Shown here: piece by piece, positions 51,712 through 61,058 of the stretch
Numbering within the stretch: the first letter of the stretch is position 1
Layout: each line of letters starts with the position of its first letter
Assembly (NCBI RefSeq): GCF_030219325.1
Contig: NZ_CP126625.1
Coordinates: 1 to 64,000 of the forward strand
DNA: 64,000 nt
Direction of reading: 5' to 3'
From: Geothrix sp.
GTDB taxonomy: Bacteria; Acidobacteriota; Holophagae; Holophagales; Holophagaceae
Program-made: the position numbers and the translations under genes
The notes under the pieces: model-generated
What the model was told of the DNA's origin: nothing
Database searches by the model: none
The model's input: only the letters and a program-made list of their open reading frames with translations

Positions 51712-53571
51712 CTAGCGGATGGGCCGGGGCTGGGTCATGGCCTCCAGGCTGAAGGCCTCGTCCAGCTCGGCCTGGCTCAGCCAGCCCTTGCGGAGGATGA
51801 GTTCTCGCACGGGGACGCCGGTCTCCAGGGCCTCCTTGGCCACCTCGGTGGCGCGCTTGTAGCCGATGGCGGGCATGACGGCGGTGACGATGCCGATGCT
51901 GTGCTCCACCAGGTCCAGGCAGCGCTCGCGGTTGGCGGTGATCCCCACGATGCACTTGCTGGTGAGCACGTTCACGGCGGCGGTCAGGGTGCGCATGCTG
52001 GTGGCCAGGGCGTAGGCCAGCACGGGCTCCATGACGTTCAGCTGGAGCTGGCCGGCCTCGGCGGCGAGCGTGATGGTGAGGTCGTTGCCGATGACCGAGA
52101 AGGCCACCTGGTTCACCACCTCGGGGATCACGGGGTTCACCTTGCCGGGCATGATGCTGCTGCCGGGCTGCATGGCGGGCAGGTTGATCTCGCCGAAGCC
52201 GCAGCGGGGGCCGCTGCTGAGCAGGCGCAGGTCGTTGCAGAGCTTGCTCAGCTTCACGGCGGCGCGCTTGACCACGCCGGAGAACATGACGAAGGCGCCG
52301 GTATCGGGGGTGGCCTCCACCAGGTTTTCCGCCAGGACGATGTCCAGGCCGGTCACCTTGCGCAGTTCCTCGACCACGATCTCGGGGTACCGGGGATCGG
52401 CGCAGATGCCCGTGCCGATGGCCGTGCCACCCATGTTCACTTCCAGGAACAGCCGGGCGGTCTCCCGCAGGCGCTGGATGTCCTCGCCGGTGGTGACGGC
52501 GTAGGCCTCGAACTCCTGGCCCAGCGTCATGGGCACGGCGTCCTGCAGCTGAGTGCGGCCCATCTTGATGACATCGGAGAACTCCTTCCCCTTGGCGTGG
52601 AGGGCCGCCTTCAGGCGGTCCATGGCCTCCAGCAGGCTCTTCAGCATGAAGATCGTGGTGAGGCGCAGGGCCGTGGGGTAGACGTCGTTGGTGCTCTGGC
52701 CCAGGTTCACGTGGTCATTGGGATGGCAGAAGGCGTACTCGCCCCGCTTGTGGCCCAGCAGCTCCAGGGCCCGGTTGGCGATGACCTCGTTGGCGTTCAT
52801 GTTGGTGGAGGTGCCCGCGCCGCCTTGCACCATGTCCGTGGGGAAGTGGCCGTGCCAGTGGCCATCGATGATCTCCTGGGAGGCCCGGTCGATGGCGTCG
52901 GCGATGGCGGGTTCCAGCAGGCCCAGCTTGGCGTTGGCCCGGGCGGCGCCCTGCTTGACCATGGCCAGGGCCCGGATCATGGCGGGGAAGTGGCTGGTGG
53001 GCGTGCCCGTGATGGGGAAGTTGTGCACGGCGCGCAGGGTCTGCACGCCGAAGAGGGCGTCCTCGGGCACGTCCATGGGGCCGATGAGGTCCGACTCTTT
53101 GCGGATGCGGCCGCTGGCGTAGGCCTGCTCCCGGCCCGTGCGGGGCGTGGCCGAGTAGAGCAGCCGCTGGTGCAGGACGCTGGCGACCTTGCTGAGCACG
53201 GCGATGGCGGCGGTGCCGTCCTGGCTCAGGTTGGCGAGGACCATCTCGCGGTCGAGGTCGAGGAGCACCACCGGCGTGAGGGCCACGCCACTGGCGGTGT
53301 GGGTGCTGACGGCCAGGAAGGACTGCTCGCCCGCCACGTCCCCGGGGCCCAGGATCACGACGGGTTCCGGGCCATCCCCGTTGTCGCGGAGGATCTCCAC
53401 GCGGCCCTCGGCGATGACCGTGGCCCCGCGACGGGGTTCGCCCTGGGTGAAGAGGGCCGTTCCGGCCGGCACCTCCCGGCGCCGGGCGGCCCGGGCGATG
53501 AGGCTGAGGTCCGCGTCGGAGAGACCGGAGAAGATTTCGCAGCGGCGCAGGACAGACGTGATCGCATCCAT
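51712..53571 (-). CDS. Aspartate ammonia-lyase fused to an N-terminal cyclic-nucleotide-binding domain
   Basis: A 619-residue fusion. Residues 1-125 form a Crp-type cNMP-binding domain ([38 protein letters not shown], then [24 protein letters not shown]), lacking a DNA-binding helix-turn-helix. From about residue 155 a complete aspartase/fumarase-type lyase follows: [57 protein letters not shown] and the signature [15 protein letters not shown]. Aspartase (aspartate to fumarate plus ammonia) is favoured over fumarase by the overall wording. The N-terminal domain may regulate activity in response to a nucleotide. GGAGG precedes the ATG. It stands alone, between the APE cluster and the carboxyltransferase gene. 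Confidence 0.88.
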   Translation of the reverse strand: MDAITSVLRRCEIFSGLSDADLSLIARAARRREVPAGTALFTQGEPRRGATVIAEGRVEILRDNGDGPEPVVILGPGDVAGEQSFLAVSTHTASGVALTPVVLLDLDREMVLANLSQDGTAAIAVLSKVASVLHQRLLYSATPRTGREQAYASGRIRKESDLIGPMDVPEDALFGVQTLRAVHNFPITGTPTSHFPAMIRALAMVKQGAARANAKLGLLEPAIADAIDRASQEIIDGHWHGHFPTDMVQGGAGTSTNMNANEVIANRALELLGHKRGEYAFCHPNDHVNLGQSTNDVYPTALRLTTIFMLKSLLEAMDRLKAALHAKGKEFSDVIKMGRTQLQDAVPMTLGQEFEAYAVTTGEDIQRLRETARLFLEVNMGGTAIGTGICADPRYPEIVVEELRKVTGLDIVLAENLVEATPDTGAFVMFSGVVKRAAVKLSKLCNDLRLLSSGPRCGFGEINLPAMQPGSSIMPGKVNPVIPEVVNQVAFSVIGNDLTITLAAEAGQLQLNVMEPVLAYALATSMRTLTAAVNVLTSKCIVGITANRERCLDLVEHSIGIVTAVMPAIGYKRATEVAKEALETGVPVRELILRKGWLSQAELDEAFSLEAMTQPRPIR

Positions 53572-53682
53572 GGAAGACACCTCCGGCCCCAGTGCAGGCC
53601 ATCAGCCATGGTAGTGAGCCTGCCGACGATTCGGTCACGAATGCGCCGCGGGCCCCGCATTTCCGTCAGTTCGTCAAGATTC

Positions 53683-54909
53683 TCAGGCGGGGCAGCGGAA
53701 GACCAGGGCCGTGTTGATGCCCCCGAAGGCGAAGTTGTTGCTCACGAAGCAGGTGGCATCCAGGTGGCGGGGGGTGGTCTGGATGTAGTCCAGCTCGGCG
53801 CAGCGGGGATCGGGGTTCACCAGGTTGAGGGTGGGGGCGACGCGCTTGGCCAGGGTCATGTGGATGCCCACCCAGGCCTCGATGGAGCCGCAGGCGCCCA
53901 GGGGATGGCCGAAGTAGCTCTTGAACGACACGATGGGGATGGGGCGCTGGAAGACCTCGAAGGTCGCGTGGCTCTCGGCGATGTCGCCATGCTCAGTGGC
54001 GGTGCCGTGGGCATTGACCCAGTCCACCTCTTCGGGCCGGAGGTCCGCATCCCGAAGGGCCAGGCGGATGGTCTCGGCCATGGTCTCCTTCTGGGGCTGG
54101 GTGATGTGGGCGCCGTCGGAATTGGTGCCGAAGCCCAGCACCTCGGCGTAGATCCGGGCACCGCGGGCCAGGGCGTGGTCGCGGTCCTCGAGGATGAGGG
54201 TGCAGCCCCCCTCGCCCACCACGAGGCCGTCGCGGTCCGTGTCGAAGGGGCGCGGAGTGGCTTCGGGGGTGTCGTTCTTCAGGCTGGTGGCATACAGCGT
54301 GTCGAAGACGGCGGCCGTGTAGATGGTGAGCTCGTCGCAGCCCCCGGCGATCATCACGGTCTGCCGGCCCTGCTGGATGGTCTCGTAGGCGTAGCCGATG
54401 GCCTGGCTGCTGGAGGTGCAGGCGGTGCTGGTGGGGATCACGCGGCCCGTGAGGCCGAAGAAGACGCCGATGTTCACGGCCGCCGTGTGGCTCATGGCCT
54501 GGATGTAGCCCGTGGCGCCGATGCCGCTGATGCGGCCCACGGCGAGGCTCTTCCCCAAGGCCACCATGGGCTCCACGCTGCCGAAGGAGGAGCCGTAGGC
54601 CACGCCGGTGTGGCCGCTGCGCAGGATGGGATCGCCCAGGAGGCCCGCGTCGGCCAGGGCCAGCTCGGTGGCGCGCACGCCCAGCAGGGCCACGCGGCCC
54701 ATGGAGCGCACCATCTTGCGGGGGTAGTGCTCCGGCACGTCGAAGTGCTCGATGGGGACGCCGAGGCGGGTCTGGATCTCGGGGTACTGGTCCCAGGCGG
54801 TCATGGTCTTCACGCCGCTGCGGCCCGCCTCCATGGCGGGGCCGATGGCCTCCCAGCTGTCTCCGAGGGGCGTGACGCCGCCCATGCCGGTCACGACCAC
54901 GCGATGCAT
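53683..54909 (-). CDS. Beta-ketoacyl-ACP synthase (ApeR-like) of aryl-polyene cluster
   Basis: A 408-residue FabF-type condensing enzyme. The Cys-His-His triad is visible: cysteine in TSTACTSSSQAIGYA (about residue 165), histidine in VNAHGTATEHGD (about 300) and histidine in KSYFGHPLGACGS (about 337). It elongates ACP-bound chains by decarboxylative condensation with malonyl-ACP. The ATG at 54909 overlaps the stop of the ketoreductase gene (TGATG). Last gene of the cluster; no convincing T-rich terminator follows. A second, divergent KS is at 56074, the usual pair in aryl-polyene loci. Confidence 0.87.
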   Translation of the reverse strand: MHRVVVTGMGGVTPLGDSWEAIGPAMEAGRSGVKTMTAWDQYPEIQTRLGVPIEHFDVPEHYPRKMVRSMGRVALLGVRATELALADAGLLGDPILRSGHTGVAYGSSFGSVEPMVALGKSLAVGRISGIGATGYIQAMSHTAAVNIGVFFGLTGRVIPTSTACTSSSQAIGYAYETIQQGRQTVMIAGGCDELTIYTAAVFDTLYATSLKNDTPEATPRPFDTDRDGLVVGEGGCTLILEDRDHALARGARIYAEVLGFGTNSDGAHITQPQKETMAETIRLALRDADLRPEEVDWVNAHGTATEHGDIAESHATFEVFQRPIPIVSFKSYFGHPLGACGSIEAWVGIHMTLAKRVAPTLNLVNPDPRCAELDYIQTTPRHLDATCFVSNNFAFGGINTALVFRCPA

Positions 54910-55655
54910 CAGACCAGTCCTCCGTTGACGCCGAGCACCTGGCGCGTGATGTAGTTCGCCCCGTCCGAACACAGGAAGGCCACGGCGGCGGCCACATCCT
55001 CGGGCTGGCCCACCCGGTCCATGGGGATGGCCTGCAGGGCCCGCTCCAGCACGGTCTCGTCCACCATCTCCGACTCGATGAGCCCGGGGGCGACGCAGTT
55101 GACGGTGATGCCGCGGCTGGCGACCTCCACCGCCAGGGCCTTGGCGGCCCCGATGAGGCCGGCCTTGGCGGCGCTGTAGTTCACCTGGCCCCGGTTCCCC
55201 ACCACGCCCGAGACGCTGGAGATGCAGACGATGCGGCCGCCCTTGCGGGTCTTGATCATGGGGAGGATCAGGGGATGCACCACGTTGAAGAAGCCATCCA
55301 GCCCGACGCTGAGGACCTGGTCCCAGTCCTCGCCGCTGAGGGCGGGGAAGGCGCCATCCCGGGTGATGCCCGCGTTGCAGACGATGCCGTAGAAGGGGCC
55401 CTGGGCGGCCACCCGGGCCTCGAGCTGGCGCTGGGCCGCCTCGCGGTCCGCCACGTCGAAGGCGATCCAGTCCGCGCTGCCGCCCGCGGCCGAGATGGCC
55501 GCGCAGACCGCTCGGGCCTCGTCCACCTTGCGGTGGCAGTGGGCCGTGACGTGGAAGCCATCCTGGGCCAGACGGAGGGCGATGGCCCGCCCCAGGCGGC
55601 CGCTGGCGCCGGTGACGAGGACCTGTCTGGAGGGGATGGAGGGGGTGGCGGTCAT
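54909..55655 (-). CDS. 3-oxoacyl-ACP reductase (FabG/ApeQ-like)
   Basis: A 248-residue NADPH-dependent short-chain dehydrogenase. The cofactor motif is VLVTGASGRLGRAIA (about residue 12), CNAGITRDGAF is conserved, and the catalytic Ser, Tyr and Lys are in CISSVSGVVGNRGQVNYSAAKAGL (about 140-162). It reduces the beta-keto group in each elongation round. It overlaps the dehydratase gene upstream and the KS gene downstream, consistent with coupled translation of a polyene synthase set. Confidence 0.88.
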   Translation of the reverse strand: MTATPSIPSRQVLVTGASGRLGRAIALRLAQDGFHVTAHCHRKVDEARAVCAAISAAGGSADWIAFDVADREAAQRQLEARVAAQGPFYGIVCNAGITRDGAFPALSGEDWDQVLSVGLDGFFNVVHPLILPMIKTRKGGRIVCISSVSGVVGNRGQVNYSAAKAGLIGAAKALAVEVASRGITVNCVAPGLIESEMVDETVLERALQAIPMDRVGQPEDVAAAVAFLCSDGANYITRQVLGVNGGLV

Positions 55656-56077
55656 GGGGTTTCGATCGCCTTCAACCTAGCACGGGCAAGGGTTTCGCCT
55701 TTGTGGCGAACCTCACATGTGAACGCGCCGGGGCCGGAATCATCCAAGAAGAGGACTTCCGCTTCCACCTCCAGCTCGAGTCCCACCGGAAAGCTTGGGA
55801 CCAGGGCCTCGTAGGTGCGGGTGCCCAGCAGGAAGCCGATGCGGGGCTCCCGGCCCGCCTCGCGGTGGCGGTGGCCACTGAAGGCCGCGGCGGCCTGGGC
55901 CATCCACTCCAGGCCCACCCAGGCGGGGGCGCTGCCGTCCGCCTGCAGGTACCAGGCCCCGGGTTCGAGGCGCACCGAGGCGCGGCAGCGGGTGGCGGAC
56001 ACCTCCAGGATGCGCGCCAAAAGCACCGAGGGGCCCCGGTGGAGGATCAGGTCCGTGACCTGCGGCAGGGAGCTCAT
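55652..56077 (-). CDS. Hotdog-fold 3-hydroxyacyl-ACP dehydratase (ApeP-like)
   Basis: A 141-residue hotdog-fold protein. ILHRGPSVLLARILEV near the N-terminus contains the expected histidine, and WVGLEWMAQAAAAFSGHRHR (about 64-83) is the FabA/FabZ-like central helix with a catalytic glutamate. FLLGTRTYEA matches ApeP-type dehydratases of aryl-polyene loci. It would introduce the conjugated double bonds. It overlaps both neighbours by four bases. Confidence 0.8.
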   Translation of the reverse strand: MSSLPQVTDLILHRGPSVLLARILEVSATRCRASVRLEPGAWYLQADGSAPAWVGLEWMAQAAAAFSGHRHREAGREPRIGFLLGTRTYEALVPSFPVGLELEVEAEVLFLDDSGPGAFTCEVRHKGETLARARLKAIETP

Positions 56078-57270
56078 GGCGTCGCCCCGATGATCAGGCT
56101 GAGGTTGTTGCCGCCGAAGGCGAAGGCGTTGGACATGCAGACCCGGGGGCCGTCCAGGCGGCTGGCCTCGGTGGTGAGCCGCAGCGCCGGCAGGGCCGGA
56201 TCCGCCTCGCCATCCCAGCGGTGGGGCGGGAGGCGCCGTTCGGGATTCCAGCGCGGGTGGAGCGCGAGCCAGCCGAAGGCCAGCTCCGCCGCCGCCGAAG
56301 CGCCCAGGGCATGGCCCGTGAGGGGCTTCGTCCCGCTGCAGGGCACGCCGTCCGGGAAGACCCGGGCCGTGGCGAGGCTCTCCATCTCGTCGTTCTTCAG
56401 CGTGGCGGTGGCGTGGAGGTTGAGGTAGCCGATCCCCCCGGGGCGCAGCCCGGCCTCGGCGAGGGCGGCGCGCATGGCGGCCTCCGCGCCGCGACCCGAG
56501 GGCTCGGGCGAGGAGATGTGGTGGGCGTCGCTGGAGGCCCCGGCCCCGAGCAGGGCCACCTCGGCGGGCTCCCGGCGGAGGAGGAACAGCACGGCGGCCT
56601 CGCCCACGTTGATGCCGCAGCGGTTCCGGCTCAGGGGGTTGCAGAGGGTGGCCGTGGCGGATTCCAGGGAGGCGAAGCCGTTGAGGGTCAGCTTGCAGAG
56701 GGAATCGGAACCCCCGGTGATCACGGCGTCGCAGAGGCCGAGCCGCAGCAGGTTGCGGGCGGTGACGAGGGCCTTGCCGCTGGAGGTGCAGGCCGTGGAC
56801 ACGGTCAGGGCGGGGCCCGTGAGGCCCAGATACTCAGCGAGGAAGGGGGCCAGGCGGCCGATCTCCTGCTGCCGGTAGTGGAACTCCGGGGGCAGGGAGC
56901 CCTCCGTCAGGGCATGGGCCAGGGCCCGCTCGGAGGCCTCGATGCCCGAGGTGCTGGTGCCCAGCACCACGCCGATCCGATGGCGCCCGTGGCGGCTGAT
57001 CTCGCGGTCCACCTCGTCCTGGATCTCTCCCAGCGCCGCCAGCAGCAGCCGGGTGTTGCGGGAGTCGTCGTCGGCGAAACGGGCAGGAAGGGCCTCCAGC
57101 TGCCCAGGCACCCGGCCCACGCGGGCCGGACCTTCCGGCAGCCAGCCCTCCTCCAGCACCAGTCCCGTCGTGGTGCCGCGGAACAGGCCCGTCGCCACGG
57201 CCTCCTTGCCACGGCCCAGCGCGGTCACCAGCCCCAGGGCCGAGAGGTGGCAGCGCTCGGGTCCGGTCAT
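56074..57270 (-). CDS. Beta-ketoacyl-ACP synthase (ApeO-like) of aryl-polyene cluster
   Basis: A 398-residue FabB/F-like condensing enzyme with the triad cysteine in VSTACTSSGKALVTARN (about residue 163), histidine in NLHATATLKNDE (about 287) and histidine in PLTGHALGASAAAELAFGW (about 322). Unlike FabF, it begins LSALGLVTALGRGKEAV. Together with the chain-length factor encoded at 61059 it likely forms the elongating heterodimer seen in aryl-polyene synthases. It overlaps the thioesterase and dehydratase genes by four bases each. Confidence 0.85.
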   Translation of the reverse strand: MTGPERCHLSALGLVTALGRGKEAVATGLFRGTTTGLVLEEGWLPEGPARVGRVPGQLEALPARFADDDSRNTRLLLAALGEIQDEVDREISRHGRHRIGVVLGTSTSGIEASERALAHALTEGSLPPEFHYRQQEIGRLAPFLAEYLGLTGPALTVSTACTSSGKALVTARNLLRLGLCDAVITGGSDSLCKLTLNGFASLESATATLCNPLSRNRCGINVGEAAVLFLLRREPAEVALLGAGASSDAHHISSPEPSGRGAEAAMRAALAEAGLRPGGIGYLNLHATATLKNDEMESLATARVFPDGVPCSGTKPLTGHALGASAAAELAFGWLALHPRWNPERRLPPHRWDGEADPALPALRLTTEASRLDGPRVCMSNAFAFGGNNLSLIIGATP

Positions 57271-57686
57271 GCCCTGGCCCGCTCGATGGCCTCGACCAGG
57301 CCTGCCGGCGTCTCGTAGCGGGTCTCGCCAGTGGTGGCGTCCACGGGGAACTGCACCGTGGTGGCGCGGGTCAGCCGCTCGCCGCTGGCGGGGTCGGAGA
57401 TGGCGTAGGCGATCTTGAGCCGGCAGTCGTAGTCCTGAAGGGTGGCCTCCACGCGGAAGACCTGGCCATAGCGCAGGGGCCGGAGGTACTTCACGTCGCA
57501 GGTGACCACGGGCCAGACGCAGCCCGAGGCGTTCATCTCCGCCAGGTCCATGCCGACGCGCCGCAGGAGGGCCGTCCGGGCGATCTCGAAGTACTTGAGG
57601 TAGTGCCCGTGCCAGACGATGCCCATGGAGTCCACGTCATGGAACGGGACTTCCAGGGTCACGACGGCGGTGAGGGGAGGCGTCAT
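57267..57686 (-). CDS. 4-hydroxybenzoyl-CoA-type thioesterase (ApeH-like)
   Basis: A 139-residue hotdog thioesterase. VPFHDVDSMGIVWHGHYLKYFEIARTALL (about 14-42) contains the catalytic aspartate and the H/N-x-x-Y helix typical of the YbgC/4-HBA-thioesterase group. It would release or proofread acyl chains during polyene assembly. It overlaps the glycosyltransferase-acyltransferase gene and the KS gene. Confidence 0.82.
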   Translation of the reverse strand: MTPPLTAVVTLEVPFHDVDSMGIVWHGHYLKYFEIARTALLRRVGMDLAEMNASGCVWPVVTCDVKYLRPLRYGQVFRVEATLQDYDCRLKIAYAISDPASGERLTRATTVQFPVDATTGETRYETPAGLVEAIERARA

Positions 57687-59413
57687 GGGGCGGCCGGGGA
57701 TGCGGGTGGAGGAACGGATGGCGAGGCGGAAAGGGCAGACACCGGGCCCCAGAAATCATAGAAATTAAACCACTGGAAGGGGGCCCGCCGGCAGTGCGCC
57801 TCCACCGCCGCCGCATACCGCGTCACCCAGTCCTTCAGCGCCGCCTCCCGGCCGCGGCGGGGCAGGTCGATGCGGTCGGCGAAGGTCTCCATGTGGACCC
57901 GGTAGGCGGTTCCCTCCTTGATGCAGAAGAACAGGTACACCGGGCACTGGAGCAGGTGGGCCAGGAAGATGGGGCCCATGGGGAAGGGTGCCTCGCGGCC
58001 CAGGAAGGGCACGGGGACCGTGCGACCGTTCTCGGAGGCGGGGGGCCGGTCCCCCACCAGGAACAGGCTCTCGCCCTTGGCGACCTTGTCCTCCAGGGCC
58101 ATGGCGGTGCCCACGGTCACCTCTGGCAGGTGGATGAGGTTCGATTCGTAGCCGGGGTTGATCTCCTTGAGGAGGTCCTGGAAGCGCACCACGTGCTCGG
58201 AATACACCACCGCGTTCAGGCCCTGGATGCCGCGGAGCGCGCCCAGGCCCCGCAGCATGTCCAGGTTGCCCAGGTGGGCGCTGAGAAACAGGGCGCCCCG
58301 GCCCGAGGCCAGCTGGGCGTGGAAGGCGGCCTCTTCCGGGAAGTCGACGGTGGCGTCCCCCGCATCCATCCAGGCCAGGAAGCGGTCCACGTAGGACAGG
58401 GCGAAGGTGCGCACGTGGCGGTACTGGTCCCGGAGCCGGGGTGGCCGGGGCAGCTCCGGCAGGGGCCCCGAGCTGTCGTGGAGACGCTGCAGGTAGTCCC
58501 GAGAGGCCCGCCTCGCCTCGCGCCCCGTGACGAAGAAGTAGGCCGCCACGAACTCGGTGATGAAGCGCAGCCCCCGGCGCCCCAGGAGGCGGTAGGTCCA
58601 CAGGGCGATGCGCAGGCCCAGGGCGGTGCCCCGCTCCTGGATCCGGGACCAGTGGGCGGGGTTCGAGCCACGGGGGCGGATCTTGCGCGCAAGGAGGCGC
58701 GGCAGGCGGAGCAGCATTCCGCAGACCAGGCGGGTGTGCATCCGCGTAATCCGGAGGTTGTCCCGGAGGACATCGAAGTGGGACACGCCGTCGGCCGGGT
58801 AGGTGACCCGCACCGGGGCGTTCAGGATGGGCAGACTCGCCCAGTGGAGGCGGACGATGATGGCGGTGTCGAAGTCCATGCGCAGGGGCAGGGCCACGCG
58901 CCCGGCGAGCCTCACGGCGGCTTCGAGCGGGTAGAGGCGGAACCCGCAGAGCGAGTCTCCGATGGCGAAGGAGAGGGTCTCCAGCCAGACCCAGGCATGG
59001 GTGAACCAGCGCCCGTAGCGGCGGGCCGTGGGCACGGGACCCTCATAGCGGGGCACGCCGGCGATGATGGCGTCCGGGTGGGCCTCGCCCAGGACCAGGA
59101 AGGGGCCCACGGCTTCGGGGTCGTGCTGGCCATCGGCGTCCACCTGGAGGCCGTGGGTGAAGCCTGCCGCATGGGCCCGGCGCAGGGCCTCGACCACCGC
59201 GGCGCCCTTGCCCTGGTTCCGGTCCCAGCGGCCGAGGCGGATCAGGGGCTGGCTGGCGGCCAGGGCCTCCAGCTCCAGCCGGGTGGCCTCGGTGCTGCCG
59301 TCGTCCTGCACGAAGATGGGCAGGCGGTGCAGGAGCAGGGCCCCGAGGGTGCGGCCCAGCGCGGGGCCGGGATTGAACACCGGCACGATGAGGCAGGGCC
59401 TGAAGTCGGTCAT
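57683..59413 (-). CDS. Fused family-2 glycosyltransferase / lipid-A-type acyltransferase (ApeJ-like)
   Basis: A 576-residue fusion. The N-terminal GT2 domain (about 1-235) has LIVPVFNPGPALGRTLGALL, FVQDDGSTEATR and LQVDADGQHDPEA, which supply the nucleotide-sugar and metal residues. The C-terminal domain (about 270-560) resembles LpxL/HtrB acyltransferases, with the HxxxxD motif in SAHLGNLDML (about residue 385) and LVGDRPPASENGR. Such fusions occur in aryl-polyene loci and probably attach the polyene to a lipid or glycan anchor at the inner membrane. It is tightly overlapped by both neighbours. Confidence 0.87.
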   Translation of the reverse strand: MTDFRPCLIVPVFNPGPALGRTLGALLLHRLPIFVQDDGSTEATRLELEALAASQPLIRLGRWDRNQGKGAAVVEALRRAHAAGFTHGLQVDADGQHDPEAVGPFLVLGEAHPDAIIAGVPRYEGPVPTARRYGRWFTHAWVWLETLSFAIGDSLCGFRLYPLEAAVRLAGRVALPLRMDFDTAIIVRLHWASLPILNAPVRVTYPADGVSHFDVLRDNLRITRMHTRLVCGMLLRLPRLLARKIRPRGSNPAHWSRIQERGTALGLRIALWTYRLLGRRGLRFITEFVAAYFFVTGREARRASRDYLQRLHDSSGPLPELPRPPRLRDQYRHVRTFALSYVDRFLAWMDAGDATVDFPEEAAFHAQLASGRGALFLSAHLGNLDMLRGLGALRGIQGLNAVVYSEHVVRFQDLLKEINPGYESNLIHLPEVTVGTAMALEDKVAKGESLFLVGDRPPASENGRTVPVPFLGREAPFPMGPIFLAHLLQCPVYLFFCIKEGTAYRVHMETFADRIDLPRRGREAALKDWVTRYAAAVEAHCRRAPFQWFNFYDFWGPVSALSASPSVPPPASPAAP

Positions 59414-59754
59414 GGGGTCGGGCGGAAGACCGCGATGCCCTGGGATTTCCGGCCCTCCCGGCCCGAATAGCAGAATTCCAGATGGCCCGCGGCAGCGTCC
59501 CAGGTGAGGTCCAGCTCCAGGGGCTCCTCGGGGCGGATGGGAGCCTGGAACTTGAGGTGCTCCAGGCCCTGGAAGGTGCCCGGGCAGGCGAAGACCTCCC
59601 GTCCCAGGCGGATGGCCCAGTCCACCTGGATGAGGCCGGACAGGATCGGTTCGTGGGGGAAGTGCCCCTCGAAGGCGGGATGGTTCTCTTCCACCTGGAG
59701 GGCGAAGGTCCCCGGGTCTCCGGCCTTGGCCCGCAGCTCCCCGGGGAAGGGCAT
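59410..59754 (-). CDS. ApeI-like 3-hydroxyacyl-ACP dehydratase
   Basis: A 114-residue FabZ-like hotdog protein. HPAFEGHFPHEPILSGLIQVDWAI (about 25-48) contains the FabZ catalytic HFP histidine; FabA/FabZ often have a Pro-Gly-Val here, replaced by EPILSG. It works with the ApeP-like dehydratase in forming double bonds. A GTG one codon upstream is in frame; the ATG at 59754 forms a TGATG overlap with the ACP stop. Confidence 0.82.
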   Translation of the reverse strand: MPFPGELRAKAGDPGTFALQVEENHPAFEGHFPHEPILSGLIQVDWAIRLGREVFACPGTFQGLEHLKFQAPIRPEEPLELDLTWDAAAGHLEFCYSGREGRKSQGIAVFRPTP

Positions 59755-60029
59755 CACGACTGGAGCATCCTGTGGATGGTGGTCACCACGTCACCCACGG
59801 TGCGCACGTCCTTGAACTCCTGGGCCTTCACGCGGCGGCCCGTGAAGTCCTGGAGCTGGATGGCCAGCTCGACGGCGTCGATGCTGTCCAGGTCGAGGTC
59901 CTTGAAGAGGTGGGAATCCAGCGTGATCTTCTCCGGATCCAGGCGGAACGAATCCGCGAGGACTTCCTTCAGTTTGTTGAAGATGTCCTGCTCGGTCATG
60001 GTCATGGAGGCGGCTCCGGAATCGCTCAT
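59754..60029 (-). CDS. Acyl carrier protein (second of pair)
   Basis: A 91-residue ACP with phosphopantetheine attachment serine in LDLDSIDAVELA (about residue 48). Helix 1 (EQDIFNKLKEVLADSFRL) and helix 3 fit the ACP fold. It matches ApeF in gene order. The ATG at 60029 overlaps the other ACP's stop by four bases. Confidence 0.9.
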   Translation of the reverse strand: MSDSGAASMTMTEQDIFNKLKEVLADSFRLDPEKITLDSHLFKDLDLDSIDAVELAIQLQDFTGRRVKAQEFKDVRTVGDVVTTIHRMLQS

Positions 60030-60301
60030 GGGGACACCTGGCGGTGGGTTGCGACGAAGGCGGCCAGGGTGGCCGGGGTGCGGAAATGGTGGGCGAAGCC
60101 CGAGGTCTTCTCGCCATCCAGCTGGAGGCCATAGGCCTTCTTCAGGGCGATGCCCAGCTCGAAGGCGTCGATGGAATCCAGGCCCAGGCCCCCCGCGAAC
60201 AGGGGCTGGTCATCGCCGATGTCCTCGGGCGTGGTGTCCTCGAGGTCAAGGGTCCTGACGATGAACCGCTTCATGTCGAGCGGCGTGATGTCCTGCAACA
60301 T
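60026..60301 (-). CDS. Acyl carrier protein (first of pair)
   Basis: A 91-residue ACP with the attachment serine in LGLDSIDAFELG (about residue 42). It differs clearly from its neighbour, so the two may carry starter and extension chains. AGGAG precedes the ATG at 60301. The start lies within the last 56 bases of the acyltransferase gene, an unusually long same-strand overlap for this cluster. Confidence 0.9.
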   Translation of the reverse strand: MLQDITPLDMKRFIVRTLDLEDTTPEDIGDDQPLFAGGLGLDSIDAFELGIALKKAYGLQLDGEKTSGFAHHFRTPATLAAFVATHRQVSP

Positions 60302-61052
60302 GGATCTCCTGGTTGAACCGGTCCTCGAGCCAAGCCGTCACCTTGCGGGCGGCCTGGGACGGTGGGAGGTCGGTGAGGCCAGGCCAGGGCAGGTCAAGGG
60401 GCGCGATGGCGCGGAAGCTATAATCGCATGGATCGTGGGGCATCTCGTACCATCGGTGACCTTTGGCCAGGAGGGGCGGTTCGCAGGCGACCAGGATGGG
60501 CAAAATCGGCGCGCGGGACTGCAGGGCCAGGTGGGCGGCCCCCCGGTGGAAGGCGTAGGGCTCTCCAGGCAGGGTGCGGGTTCCCTCCGGGAAGAGGAGG
60601 ATGGTCTCGCCCCGGGCCAGGGCCCTGGCACCCTCCTCGATGACCATGGTGGGGTCCAGGGCCGGGATGTAGCCCGCGGCCTTGACCACCCAGCCGAAGA
60701 GGAGGTTGTTCCAGATGCCGGCCTTCACCACGCAGGTGAGCTGGTCGATGAGCGACAGGAGGATCACCACGTCCAGGTAGCCCGGGTGCGTGGCGAGGAT
60801 GAGCACGCCGTCAAGGTCCTTCCGGGGTGGCATGGATTCGGTGCGCAGGTCGAAGATCCCGGCCCACTCCAGGAAGGCGGCCAGGGCGCGGAAGTACCGG
60901 AACACGAACCAGCGGGTCCGCCGGTGCAACGTCTCCAGGCCCCCCGGGAGGAGGTGCAGGACGGGCAGTCCCAGCAGGGAGAACAGCACGCCGAACACAC
61001 CCAGGGAGGAGAAGCCGATGCCGCTGGCGATGACCTTGAGGAAGCGCTTCAT
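60246..61052 (-). CDS. 1-acyl-sn-glycerol-3-phosphate-type acyltransferase (ApeD-like)
   Basis: A 268-residue membrane-bound PlsC-like acyltransferase. A hydrophobic N-terminus (VIASGIGFSSLGVFGVLFSLLGL) is followed by the HxxxxD motif in ATHPGYLDVVILL (about residue 88) and the FPEGTRT motif (about 153). It transfers an ACP- or CoA-bound acyl group to a lipid. It begins six bases after the chain-length-factor gene, and its end overlaps the first ACP gene by 56 bases. Confidence 0.87.
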   Translation of the reverse strand: MKRFLKVIASGIGFSSLGVFGVLFSLLGLPVLHLLPGGLETLHRRTRWFVFRYFRALAAFLEWAGIFDLRTESMPPRKDLDGVLILATHPGYLDVVILLSLIDQLTCVVKAGIWNNLLFGWVVKAAGYIPALDPTMVIEEGARALARGETILLFPEGTRTLPGEPYAFHRGAAHLALQSRAPILPILVACEPPLLAKGHRWYEMPHDPCDYSFRAIAPLDLPWPGLTDLPPSQAARKVTAWLEDRFNQEIHVAGHHAARHEAVHRQDP

Positions 61053-61058
61053 GCCGGT

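Noticed and set aside
53643-53665. Inverted repeat AATGCG/CGCATT after the last aryl-polyene gene
   Set aside because: Located where a terminator is expected, but the stem is short around a GC-rich loop and no T-run follows on the minus strand.
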